From: Paraescarpia echinospica | Lineage: Eukaryota; Annelida; Polychaeta; Sabellida; Siboglinidae | Length of the DNA stretch: 64,000 nucleotides | NCBI GenBank assembly: GCA_020002185.1 | Contig: CM034531.1 | Coordinates: 42,485,367 to 42,549,366 of the forward strand | Direction of reading: 5' to 3' | Part shown: piece by piece, positions 54,210 to 64,000 of the stretch | Numbering within the stretch: the stretch's first letter is position 1 | Layout of the letters: every line of letters begins with the position of its first letter | Made by a program: the position numbers and the translations under genes | The notes under the pieces: model-generated | Told to the model about the DNA's origin: nothing | What the model saw: the letters and a program-made list of their open reading frames with translations, nothing else | The model's database searches: none

Positions 54210-56490
54210 CTACTTATTGTGACTTTCCTCTCATACGTAGGAGCTACTCAAAACAACCATGTAATGTTTTAGATACAAATGATGATAATAACGAACCACA
54301 AGTAATGCACTGCTCTTCTTATTATTACAAAGACAACTTCGCTAACCTGGCAGATAAAACGACTAACAGTTTTACTATTCTAGGCTCAAACAGTCAGTCT
54401 ATAAACGCAAATTTTTAATGAACTTGAATTATTTATAGAGGACTTACACAGTAATAACTTAAAATTTAGTATAATATGTTTACAAGAAACGTTGAAACAT
54501 GATACTGGTGATTACTCTCAATTCTGTTTAGATGGATATACGTTATGATGAATATACGTAGATAATAAATATAAATCTGAAATAAAAATGAATCTAAATA
54601 TGTACGATAATTGGGAAAATAAATAAAAAAATATCCGAGCAGCTAAGCAAATCCATTTGAATCACGATTTGACCAATACAAAAACACATATAAGAAATAC
54701 TTGGACAATTATAAACGGAATTATCTTTAAAAATAAAACAAAGAAAACATTTTCATCAACTTTTAAAGTAAATGGTACTACCATAACAGATAAATCAGAA
54801 ATAGCATACCAATTCAATAAATATTTTACAAAAATTGCTCAAACTATTGTAGTATACACTAAATATACAGGAAACAAAACATATGACTACTGCATAAATA
54901 CAAACGTTAGATCTATTCTTAAATTTAAGAGTGTGATTGACGAAATAGTAAGGAAAACAATAAATGATCTCCAAACTAAAAACAGCAGTGAATTTGATGG
55001 AATTCCATTAAAACTGCTAAAATAATTGAACCGGCAATAATTAAATCGCTAACCTTAGTAATTAACCAAGTCATTAATACCTGAATATTTCCTGATAAAC
55101 TAAAAAAAAACTGCAAATGTAGTTCCAATTTTCAAAAAGGATAACCCAACTCTAATAAAAAATTACAGGCCCATTTCTCTCCTTCCAACTATTTCGAAAG
55201 TACTAGAGACAATGATCCATAATCAGTTATCCATTTATTTGATTGAATCCAAGCTATTGTTTTAAATCAGTACGGATTTAGATCTAGTAGATAGAATAAT
55301 TACTCAAATGGACAAAAACAATTGCCAATTAGTAATTTTCTTGACCTTACCAAGGCTTTGGACACTATTGACCATTCGATATTATTAAACAAAACAAGTT
55401 AAGATATTATGGCATAGATGGCACGACTCTTCTTTTATTCGAAAGCTATTTAAGCAACCGGAAAGAGTATACCAAATTTGAAGATACTGCATCGGATACT
55501 TTACCTATAACAGTAGGTGTGCCACAAGGGTCCATCATTGGACCACTGTTATGTACTATATATATAAATGGCTTTTCACAAGCAAGCCAAATGTTTAAAT
55601 TCATATTGTATGCTGACGATACCACTTTATTTAGCACCATTGAAACTTTTAGTGATAAAGCGCAAAATAGAAATATAGAATGAAGAACTCCTCAAACTAT
55701 TTGAGTGGCTTAATATTAATAAGTTGTCACTAAATCAAAGTAAATCTAAATATATGACCTTCCAAATGCCAAGCAAACCTACACAGAGCCTATTTCTCAA
55801 AATTGACAATATAAATATTGAGAGAGTGGAAGAATTTAACTTCTTAAATCTAGATATTAACTTAAATTGAAAAAAAAACACTGAAATAATATAAATTAAA
55901 TGTTCCAAAACTAGGAATATTAAATAGATTAAAACACATTTAGAATTAAACATTATTTTATATTATAATGCACTGCTGTTATATCATATTAATTATTGTA
56001 TTATGACACAGGGATACCAAGGAAACAAATTAACGAAAATTCAAAAGAAAGCTGTGCAAATTGTTACTTTAAGTAAATACAATTCACATACAGAACCGCT
56101 TTTTAAACAACTCAACATACCAAAAGTAGATGACTTGCTAAATTTACAAGAACTAACATTTTATTGCAAATACAAACATCAAAATGTACCCGTTTACTTA
56201 TTAAATTGGCAGTTACCCCCAAATACCAGCACACACAAATATGATACCCAAAGTGCAACTGAACTACACACCTTCAGAACTAAACATGAATTTGCAAGAA
56301 AGTGTCTTAAATACAGCTTACCACATATTATAAATAATATCCCTGATTTTGTGAAATACAAGTTAATGACCCATAGTTAGAAAGGATTCTCAAGTTATGT
56401 AAAAAAAAACATACTACAAAAATACAACGTCACGTGCAATATACTAAATTGCTACATATGCCAACTAAATTAATAAATTATAAATGAGAA
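54210..56490 (+). mobile_element. Old LINE remnant: endonuclease piece, RT, C-terminus
   Basis: Blocks on the plus strand: TNSFTILGSNSQSINANF and NELELFIEDLHSNNLKFSII, CLQETLKH (endonuclease N-terminus, 54350-54500). A deletion follows, then TDKSEIAYQFNKYFTKIAQT, DLQTKNSSEFDGIPLKLLK (54780-55023) and, after frame changes, VCHKGPSLDHCY-type text equivalent to VPQGSIIGPLLCTIYIN (about 55510), FILYADDTTLFSTIET (about 55600), FEWLNINKLSLNQSKSKYM (55700), and a tail IQKKAVQIVTLSKYNSHTEP, LFKQLNIPKVDDLLNLQELT (56003-56380). The C-terminus places it in the jockey/Nimb-like part of the LINE tree in my judgement; clade uncertain. Heavily frameshifted and old. Confidence 0.75.
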
Positions 56491-56549
56491 ACACAGTTAA
56501 TAAAAATGCAACATTTAAATGTGTATAGGCGCATACATGCGTACATGCG

Positions 56550-56790
56550 TACATGCGTAAATTTTCTTTCTCCGTGTCGCCCTGTCCATCACCATATCTG
56601 CACTCAGACACACGATTTCCATGTCTCTTCTGCATGTGTCTTTCCATCTGGTCTTCGGTCGTCCTCTCCTTCTTCTTCCTGGTATATCTGCATTTATCAC
56701 TCTTCTCACTATGTGTTCCTCTTCCCTTCTCATCACATGCCCATACCATTCCAGTCGTTTCTCTGTTATAAAAAACCTAGGATACATTAA
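56550..56790 (-). mobile_element. RTE-type LINE 3' end (minus)
   Basis: The minus frame reads ITEKRLEWYGHVMRREEEHI, VRRVINADIPGRRRRGRPKT, RWKDTCRRDMEIVCLSADMV, MDRATRRKK. This is the W-x-G-H-V-x-R, RGRPKTRWxDxxxxDM terminus of RTE-like LINEs. An open frame of about 75 codons survives, so the copy is fairly young. A small ACGCATGT repeat follows its end (56527-56558). Confidence 0.75.
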
Positions 56791-57226
56791 GAATATATAT
56801 ATTTTTCTGGGTGGCTCCTATGATAGCAATCAGTTTTGATCTTAGTAGAAGTCTCCCATCCCGCAACAACTGTTTTCTTTCCTTCTGTTGCAACATGTAT
56901 ACTGTATTATATTGATTACATATTTATTTTCAGTTGTATTGTGTATTTCACATTTAAATATTACTGCATATGCCGGTATGTGTGTGTATGTATGTAATAC
57001 GTGTATGTGTATATATATATATGTAATTTGTATTTTTAATGCAGTTGGGAAAATAAAAGTATACTTTATCTTTTGTTTAATACCCTGGCTGTTAGTCTTA
57101 TTACAATAATCCACACATTACACATTAATCCACACAAAATTCCTATCCCAAATATCAATGTTATATACACTGTATCATTGCACCGCTGATTCATATAATT
57201 ATGAATGTACAAGTAATTATCTTCAG
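56791..57226. other. Probable intron upstream of the lectin-like exon
   Basis: AT-rich, with a short ATATAT tract at 57011-57022. No additional exon found. Confidence 0.35.
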
Positions 57227-57457
57227 AAACCAGTGTGCACGACATCACGATCGGCGTGACTGACACACTCCCAACTGTAGCCGCAGGTCCAGATAAACTA
57301 CCGCATCAAGTGTGTCGCTTCTACGGAGGCAACTACCAACAATCCGTACGAATATTACCTTGCAATCTTGTCGTCACAGGGAGATACTTGTTTGTGCAGA
57401 TAAAGGGGGACGACACAACTTGGGAGTTCTTGGCAATATGCGAAGTTGGAGCATATT
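57227..57457 (+). CDS. Exon for the C-terminal half of an F-type-lectin-like (fucolectin) domain
   Basis: The acceptor AATTATCTTCAG precedes a fully open 231-nt block ending GCATATT at the consensus donor GTAAGTAC. The frame gives VHDITIGVTDTLPTVAAGPD, then LPHQVCRFYGGNYQQSVRIL, PCNLVVTGRYLFVQIKGDDT and WEFLAICEVGAYC. The pattern (D-I/V-T-I-G-V-T ... C ... L-x-C ... G-R-Y-L-x-V-Q-I ... L-x-I/L-C-E-V-x-V/A-Y) is the second half of fucolectin/tachylectin-4-type domains, extracellular sugar-binding modules often found in multidomain receptors of marine invertebrates. The fucose-binding His and Arg-x-Asp segment would lie in the preceding exon, which is not found. A single exon between repeats could also be a pseudogene, but there are no lesions. 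Confidence 0.6.
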
Positions 57458-57700
57458 GTAAGTACACAAAGGAATCGCAGTTGACCACGGCGACATGCAT
57501 TTGTCATAATAGTATAACATATCAAAATCATCAACAAATGCTTTAAACTGTTAATATTGCGTTGTTCGCAAAAAAAGGAAATGCTCATTCGTCGTTGCTC
57601 TATATGAAGCTACCGATATATTATTTGTACTGTTATTATCAAGAGCAATGGCTAACGATACGTAGTGTTAGAATAAAGATCTGATCGTATTTTTTATTTA

Positions 57701-57750
<50 letters not shown>

Positions 57751-58542
57751 TTATTCGACCTTTACCCCAAAAAAGGTGCAACTTCAAAATATTACTGAGC
57801 CGGCAGCAAAGTTATTGGTCCGCATTTTACCAAGTTACATGAAATCAACGGCACAATGCACGAGTACAAACAGCCAGCAAACAATGTAAACAATAAACAA
57901 TATAATATTTGTTGGCAATTAAAAATATAATTGTACAATGTCGTACTAACTTCCCTATCGAGGGCGCAACTACTTGCTTTGTTCGGCAAACATAGGCAGG
58001 CCTACAGCCGGTTCTACGAAGCGTATGCCATACGAAGGTTCTTTCCGGGATATTTTACATAGATTGCGTGAATTACAGGAGGCATACAGGTGATTTAGAG
58101 TGTGTCAAGTTTGGTTTTGGTAAATTACTCACCCAGTCATCTCATTTGTGGGGCTAAAAAGTCAGGAATATTTATTGTGTATTTTATTCTATTGCGGTGT
58201 CTTTGCGTTTGTGCGGTTGAATGTTTGCGCCATGGAGATCGTGGACGCTAGACTATATATTAAAGGGGCAACAAAACGCTTGGACAACCATAGCCCAAAT
58301 ATAGGCCTAAGAACAATTTACAGTAAATGTCACCATGATTTGATGAGCACAGCGCCACGGTATATTCTAAACAATTTGTCAAACTTGGTCATTGTCGACA
58401 CTGGGCGGCGCCATTACTATACAAGAGCTAGTGGTTTGAGTCGCTGCATACCGTAATTCAATAGGCATAGCTCCTAGAGAAAAACGACGAATCGTATACA
58501 AAAACCTAAGATTACTGAACATTCTTCAAGATAGTTAGTTTT
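57458..58542. other. No further exon recognised; (TA)n at 57703-57748
   Basis: It contains an uninterrupted TA array of about 23 units. The ORF 58148-58456 (plus, 102 codons) shows no motif. Probably intron or intergenic DNA downstream of the lectin-like exon. Confidence 0.4.
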
Positions 58543-58699
58543 CAAATCAGAAACTTTCATTTTTCATATCCAAGATGTATTTAATTTACTTGGTAGAGGC
58601 TATCGTCAACCTATCACGTCGACTTCATCAGTACCGATGATGCCTCTACCAGGTAAATGAAATACATATTGGATATGAATAATGAAAGTTTCTGATTTG
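58543..58699. repeat. Hairpin: 58-bp inverted arms with 41-base loop
   Basis: Arm 58543-58600 (CAAATCAGAAACTTTCATTT ... GGTAGAGGC) pairs with 58642-58699 at about 54 of 58 positions. GTATACAAAA(A)CC lies on both sides (58494-58506 and 58699-58711), a possible target duplication. It is most likely a small fold-back MITE; transcribed, it would form a long hairpin RNA. Confidence 0.8.
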
Positions 58700-58843
58700 T
58701 ATACAAAACCATATAAATATAAAACAATGAATGCACTGAATGTATGTTGGATATACTATAAGTGCTAGGAAACAACTTTTCACATATCTCGGAGAAAAAA
58801 ACTTATTTTTGGTGATGGATTCGAAGTGCCCACCGGCAACAAG

Positions 58844-58851
58844 CTCTGCAT
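58844..58851. repeat. 8-bp target site duplication, left (CTCTGCAT)
   Basis: Identical to 60498-60505 on the far side of the hAT element. Confidence 0.85.
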
Positions 58852-60497
58852 CAGAGGTGTCAGGTCTCACGGTTTATCCGTGAGTCTCACGGATTTTTGC
58901 GATTTACACAGGCTCACGGCCGTGAGAGACGATGCTCACGGATTTCTGTAATTTTACTATTTTAATTTGTTTTGAACCCTCGTTATAACGCGCCTCGTTA
59001 ACTTACAACGCGTATTTGGATATAGCGCGGTCGGCCGTGGATCCCGAATTTCTGCCAAGTTGTCGCTACGCTATCCATCAACAACATATTTATTACGCTA
59101 AATGCGACTCATAGACCGCACCGTGCTTCACACCTCATTCCCCGCAGTGTCCTTGGCGCCGCGGTGCGGGCTTGACGATTACTAGTTTTGGTGGCATATT
59201 TTTAAACACCGTAAGGCGCCTCGCTTACGTCTCAATTCTTGGAACTTGACCACATACATTCCACTGCGCTAGAATAATATTATTAATAATAACATAATAA
59301 CTAAGTCGAAGTCTGTCAAGTATCACGCCTGGTGCGCAGACGCCGCAGTGTGTTTGCGGGACGTAAAGGTCGCGGCGTCTGGCGAACATGACGTTTGCGA
59401 GCATATCAAGTCAAAATTGCATACCAGGCAACGGAAGTCAGCGCGACAACACGCACCAATGACTTTTTCAAGGCGAGGGCGGTCACTCCTGATTCGACCA
59501 TACAATCTGTGGTGATGTTCGCATATTTTGTGGCGGAGCACAACCTCCTAGCAGCCGTCGCCGACCATTTCACCGAACTGTTGCCCGGACAATGCGATCG
59601 CGAAGTCCTTTAAGAGCAAACGGACGAAGACCACGCATGTTATCAAGCGATGCCTGACAACTGAGATGACAAAGCCCGTGATCGATCGCTGCCATGAGGG
59701 GCCGTTCTCCGTCATGATTGATGAGAGTACGGACCGAAACACGGACAAGCGGCTGGTCACCTTGGTCCAATTCTTCAGCGACGGGGCGGCACGCACACGC
59801 CTGCTGGACATACCAGTGTGCAACGGCGGCACAAGCGAGGAAATCTTTGGTGTTTTGGATGGAGTTTTTAGGTCACTATTTACATTTATTATATATACTG
59901 TTTTATTGACTGCTCAAAAACCATTTTAAAATTGACAAAAATCATATCGACGGAGAGACCCTGAAAGACGAATTTGAGTACCTCCAGACGACGTCATCAG
60001 CACGGAGGCTGGGGGCCAGGCACGTCGTCTCAACTCCATCTGGGCTGATATGATGGCGTTGAAGACGGCTCTACAGCAACTGCTCTTTCCCTGTCTGGCT
60101 CGCCTAATGCAGGCCCCCAGTCTGCCACACAGCAACGCAGACTCTGAGAGAGCGTTCTCGGTAGTTCGCAAGATCTACACCGAAGCTCGCAAGAGCTTGC
60201 ACGCGGACACGATTACTGCTTTCATGCAATGCAAGATGAACTGAGACAGTACTTGCTTTGACGTGACGCCACAGATGCTGCGCGAGGCCAAATGGGCATC
60301 CCACCAGTACAACCTGGAGCACCCCACACGGCCCCCAGCCGCCCAGTAAATTGGCCAATGCAGTGTACATTCACTTTACTTGTTTTGTACTGTTTTAGGT
60401 GTGTTTTGTGCGCTACATTTGTAACGATTTTCTGCTTATCTCAAGGATATCTGATCCAGATCTCACTGGTAACAGATACTCAGGGTTGACACCTCTG
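58852..60497. mobile_element. Complete-ended hAT transposon (1,646 bp), internally deleted
   Basis: Left terminus CAGAGGTGTCAGGTCTCACG; right terminus CTCAGGGTTGACACCTCTG, whose reverse begins CAGAGGTGTCAA. A perfect 8-bp duplication CTCTGCAT flanks it; CAG ends and 8-bp duplications define the hAT superfamily. Just inside the left end the word CTCACGG and its reverse CCGTGAG occur six times in 80 bases (58866-58942), a likely array of subterminal transposase-binding sites. The transposase gene inside is decayed and lacks its middle. The element is either a dead autonomous copy or one that was mobilised by a relative. Confidence 0.85.
59290..60243 (+). pseudogene. hAT transposase, N-terminal and C-terminal parts only
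   Basis: Broken plus frames read VKYHAWCADAAVCLRDVKVA and ASGEHDVCEHIKSKLHTRQR (a BED-like zinc finger region ending D-x-x-x-H-I-K-S-K-x-H), TTHVIKRCLTTEMTKPVIDR, PFSVMIDESTDRNTDKRLVT and LLDIPVCNGGTSEEIFGVLD (the first catalytic Asp region, about 59715). After an AT-rich junction near 59880-59940, the C-terminus resumes: LPHSNADSERAFSVVRKIYT, EARKSLHADTITAFMQCKMN, TGA at 60241. This last block is the hAT dimerisation domain with its NxxxERxFS core. The central RNase-H part with the remaining catalytic Asp and Glu is deleted, so no active protein is possible. Confidence 0.75.
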
Positions 60498-60505
60498 CTC
60501 TGCAT
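60498..60505. repeat. 8-bp target site duplication, right (CTCTGCAT)
   Basis: Identical to 58844-58851. Confidence 0.85.
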
Positions 60506-60693
60506 GTGTCTGCGGTGATCACTTTTGACGCTGATTGCAAGATTAAATACGAATGTGACGTCATGGTGAACGTCAAAACACAATTCTTTTTCAAAGACAC
60601 AGGTCCCTCTTTGGACATTTGTTCTGTATATGACTGCTGATCGATGAAGTAATGTAAGGTGAAATCGGTCTGGAAATGGGACATATTGGAGCG

Positions 60694-60743
60694 GCGCGAT
60701 TTACCGGGTGCGCCGATTTACCGGGTGCGCCGATTTGCCGGGT
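60694..60743. repeat. 17-bp tandem repeat x3 (GCGCCGATTTACCGGGT)
   Basis: Units at 60694-60709 (one base short), 60710-60726 and 60727-60743 (A to G change). GC-rich within an AT-rich flank. Confidence 0.9.
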
Positions 60744-60799
60744 TCGGTGACATATCCTTACGAATGCTATTTAGTCCCACAGCTTACTTCGACGTCGGC

Positions 60800-60837
<38 letters not shown>

Positions 60838-60856
60838 TATATATATATATATACTA
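60800..60856. repeat. (TA)n microsatellite
   Basis: Interrupted TA array with TGTA and TTATAT variants. Confidence 0.9.
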
Positions 60857-61899
60857 TATTTATAATAAGTATTTATAATATACCAATTGATTTTGAACTC
60901 ATTCCACAAACACCGTCTGCTTCTGCTGGTCTTCAATTGTGGGTACGCATGCACCTATACCCATATTACGTGTTCGAGAATTGCGGAGTTTCGATTTGTC
61001 AATTTCTTCACTTTTTTAATTCCGAACGCATAAACAAATTATTTGTTGATCTGTACAACGATTATCATGTATAACAAGACACCATATGTTTGTTTGTTTT
61101 TGCGCAGAAATGCCTATGTTTGAAATAAATCGAAAACATCCGATAAATTATATTGACTAGATAGGCGCGACTACATGGTTAGAACTTGCGTAGAAAAAGA
61201 TGGCGATACGCAGTGCTTTATATTGCTGATTTAGGCGTCGAACAAAATAAGTTTTTCAGTGTGTCTTATAAATAAGCATGTTCCTGCCATTTTCAATGTG
61301 TACTTAAATAGTATGTATTTAAATAGTATAGCCCAAAACAGAAGCGTTTCAGTTCCCCTTTAATACTCTAACGTTCGAGTCTTATAAGTCTATCAGGTCC
61401 AAGGCAACGAAAGAGGTCCACTCTTTACGTTCATACACTTCATTTTGCCACTAACCTGTGATCTATCAACAGGCGATGCATTAAAAAAACACAACGATAC
61501 TTATTTAGAGGTATCTATTTACGACGTGTTTTCATAGTAAGTCACCTATCGGAAAAATATGGAAGCTGTACAATGGTGTTCTAACATTCCAGCAGATGGC
61601 GTAATTGTTGTTTAACAGGTACTTTATAGAGTGCACAGCGTTGTAATTTACTAATTTGTGATGTTAGAAAGGCATAACTATTTAAGGTGTCTGTTGTAAT
61701 TTGTTCTGTTGTTTTTGTTGTTAATTAAATGATAAAACGATTTGGTTTGTTGCTCCATGGCAGGGTGTGAGCTAGTATTGGCACTGATAAATTTGACTTC
61801 ATGTTTATGTTTTGTAATAGTGCAACAACAATGAATTAACTAGCAAGTAAAGAGAAAGAATCAAGTAAAACGAAAGTCAAAAAAGTAAATGAAATTTGT
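60857..61899. other. No gene recognised
   Basis: The ORF at 60820-61074 starts in the TA array. Its remainder (GLQLWVRMHLYPYYVFENCG ... FFNSERINKLFVDLYNDYHV) has no motif I know. The rest is AT-rich. Confidence 0.35.
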
Positions 61900-62192
61900 A
61901 TACAGTGCGTTACCCAGAACTTGGGTCTCCTTTATATTTTACTCTCTGGCATACCTGTTCAATAGTACACCACTTGAATTTATAATGGAAGCATTCAGCC
62001 ACTATGCAGCTACTGTGCAAGTATTATTCGTACACAAATATAATCCAGTGCATGGTGCTCATTCATACAGCTAAATGAACTGGAGAAACGAAGAATGAAC
62101 GAACATGTCCAAGATTCAAAATTGCAGCACAGGGTTCGAACTCGATTTATCTCGATTAAGACCCCGATGATCTAGACGCTAGCTCTTCGCCC
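61900..62192 (-). mobile_element. tRNA-derived SINE, copy 5 (diverged)
   Basis: Reverse of the family: ACTCTCTGGCATACCTGTTC at the left, TCATTCATACAGCTAAATGA in the body, and the head in reverse as TTGCAGCACAGGGTTCGAAC (B box) followed by CTAGACGCTAGCTCTTCGCC. It is the most diverged copy. The terminal TTACCTTT tail is not clear. Confidence 0.6.
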
Positions 62193-63487
62193 TCCATATG
62201 GTAGGAATAGTACGACACATGAACCACTACCCACAGATTATAACTCGTGAAATTGAATGTATAATGTATTACGTAGAACGTAAAATGGCACGTGAGAAAC
62301 GAGAAACGTACAACGCAACTTTGATTATATATCGAAACCACAACATTAAATGCATGGTGCTCATTCAATGTTTTTTAGATAGCATTAATATTAATGACAT
62401 TTTCAGGCCCACTGGGCTAGGTAAAAAGACGAGGTGATGGTAGTTGTTTCGAAACAGCGATTCGTTTTTAGGTTATAAATAAATGGTCACTTAAAATATG
62501 TGTAGATTCACAATATCTTTGTTTTCACATTCATGCTATTGTGCGCATGGTTCCTGATTGTGTCCAGAAATGTAATAATCTTGCACAGAGTGTTGGTGAT
62601 GCAGGTTGAGCCGTTGCATGTTCAGCTTGATTTTATGACAACACTTTTCGTAAGTAATCGTTCGCTTTGTTTTCAGGGTATGATTATTTTGGGGATATGT
62701 ATTTAATTATAAAAAAAAACACATGACGAATGTGAGAGTAGCTGCATTACTGTTTTGGTATTGTATGGTTATATTACAGAGATGACCTTCCTTTATTTGT
62801 AAAGAAGATCGTTTGCTAGGCCTATTATAATGCGTCTATGCAGTGGTTAACTGCTACCATTATAAGTGTCAAATAGTCTTAATTATTTACATTTGTATTT
62901 TATATTTTCGTATTTTTTGTATGTTTCTGCTCGTTGCTCATTTCTCTTGCCTTGATATATTAGAGTATTAACTGTTATGAGTCTTATGTAAGATATGCAC
63001 GTATGGATATGACGCTTATAGTTTGAAAGGTATCACCAATTACTAGTTCGTATCTTAAGTGTGTTATTTCCCTATACAGTGTATTAAACAATTGCCTCTT
63101 AAAACCGATGCAGAGGTCTTCTGTAGTTTGTGTTATTCCAGTTCATTATGGTATCCCAGTCTGCGCTTTGGTGTAACCGTGCTGCGCATTGAGGCACCTT
63201 ATCCTATACTGTCGAGATGTCGGAAATAGATAATGATATATATTTGTTACTCATGGTAAGATCCAGTGAATTCCATTTGATGTTGGTTATGTGCCATTTA
63301 CAAGTTGTGCAAGCAAAGCATCCACATACACTTACAAAGACAAACACACAACACATACTCACATACGTATGTTTGCATATATGTTTATGTAAACGGGTCA
63401 ACATACCACGTCGATATTAGAATTATCATCGATCGTTTTAAATATATCTGTGTTCTATTGCTGGTCGTTGCTCAATGGTGTTATACT
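62193..63487. other. No gene recognised
   Basis: The ORF 62198-62437 and the overlapping ORFs at 63204-63420 lack motifs. An ACACACAACACATACTCACA-type tract lies at 63340-63365. Nothing else. Confidence 0.35.
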
Positions 63488-63600
63488 CCGGGTTAATCCA
63501 TAAAGATGTTCTCTTTACATTGTCAGGAGTGGGTGGAAATGACGCCACGCTACAGTGACGTCATTTCCGCCGTTATCCTGCCCGTCACTACAGCTCGTCC
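63488..63600 (+). repeat. Diverged copy of the right end of block A
   Basis: CTCCGGGTTAATCCATAAAG, GGGTGGAAATGACGCCACGC and TACAGTGACGTCATTTCCG parallel 35145-35235 and 37945-38035 (TTCCGGGTTAATC, GGAGGAAGTGGCGCTACGCG, GACAGGACTTTACGTCATTT). Block A therefore also moves or duplicates outside the inverted repeat. Confidence 0.55.
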
Positions 63601-64000
63601 AAGCAAGCGTCATTAACACACCCTTATTAATTGACTGCGTGTGTTATTTTCTAAATAACTGATACTTTTATTTCTAAATAATTTTTTTAACAATCCATTC
63701 CCAAACTCATTGTTAGTTCGAAAAATTTCGTCGGTGAAAACCTGAGCGTATCACACATCCATCAATTGCTGGTGATACTGTAGAATGTGTTCATTAATAA
63801 ACTTGTTATAATTTGTGCGGCCTCCGGCCAATACTGCTATCCTATATCAAACTCCAAGCAGAGGCTCTCTTCCGGTCGGGACCTCCCTCAAAAAGTTGAA
63901 GTCGAAAGGACCTCGCGACCGGAAACGAGTCGCTGTTTAGAGAGTGACCTTATATATAATACAAAAGGATAAAAAAAAAACATTGTACCATTAATGCACA
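63601..64000. other. No gene recognised
   Basis: A GC-richer stretch at 63815-63940 (GTGCGGCCTCCGGCC, CTCTTCCGGTCGGGACC, CCTCGCGACCGGAAACG) contains the inverted words TTCCGGTCGGG and CGACCGGAAA. Nothing further is supported. Confidence 0.35.

Overview
The window is a repeat-dominated, AT-rich stretch of eukaryotic, almost certainly metazoan, nuclear DNA. Evidence: several clades of non-LTR retrotransposon, tRNA-derived SINEs, hAT and pogo-like DNA elements, a likely solo LTR, spliceosomal introns, a TATA promoter and long di- to tetranucleotide arrays. There are no operons, no bacterial-style dense coding and no rRNA. Fragments of families that I associate with marine invertebrates (an F-type-lectin-like exon, a SAP-domain gene, a Crypton/DIRS-like recombinase, CR1 elements whose ORF1 carries an SGNH hydrolase) suggest a lophotrochozoan such as a mollusc or annelid. 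That placement is inference only.

Layout. 0-4.3 kb: decayed fragments of transposon-associated proteins, including an OTU-like piece whose catalytic Cys is Gly, and a LINE 3' end. 4.5-12.5 kb: a LINE with an L1-type ORF1, split inside its endonuclease by a nearly full-length 4.8 kb CR1-like element. 13.4-18 kb: on the minus strand, a plausible host-gene start (TATA box, non-coding exon, 2.5 kb intron, exon encoding a signal peptide), its intron filled with repeats, plus an orphan minus-strand exon further upstream. 18.7-19.8 kb: TCAC arrays. 20.7-29.2 kb: decayed transposon proteins, MITEs, a SINE and LINE tails. 29.2-31.2 kb: nothing recognised. 31.2-33.5 kb: a CR1 copy and a 1.1 kb block of mini- and microsatellites.

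34.1-50.1 kb is the most structured part. It is a large imperfect inverted repeat (left arm 34118-42940, right arm 45045-50075) around a 2.1 kb spacer holding another CR1 piece. Both arms share a SINE, a hAT-like MITE broken by a LINE tail, a pogo-like MITE and a decayed LINE. The left arm alone has a 1.5 kb likely solo LTR and a 1.3 kb insertion flanked by a 15-bp direct repeat. That insertion carries a two-exon, phase-consistent SAP-domain gene fragment with its own CRE-bearing upstream region; the right arm preserves the empty site. The outer edge of the right arm expands an 11-bp minisatellite.

50.8-56.8 kb: RTE-type and other LINE remains. 57.2 kb: one well-formed host exon for the C-terminal part of an F-type-lectin-like domain. 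58.5 kb: a 58-bp-arm hairpin. 58.85-60.5 kb: a hAT element with both termini and a perfect 8-bp target duplication but an internally deleted transposase. The last 3.5 kb hold a SINE and one dispersed repeat. No complete host gene lies in the window; the likely host parts are the exons near 14.2, 16.8, 17.8, 53.5 and 57.2 kb.
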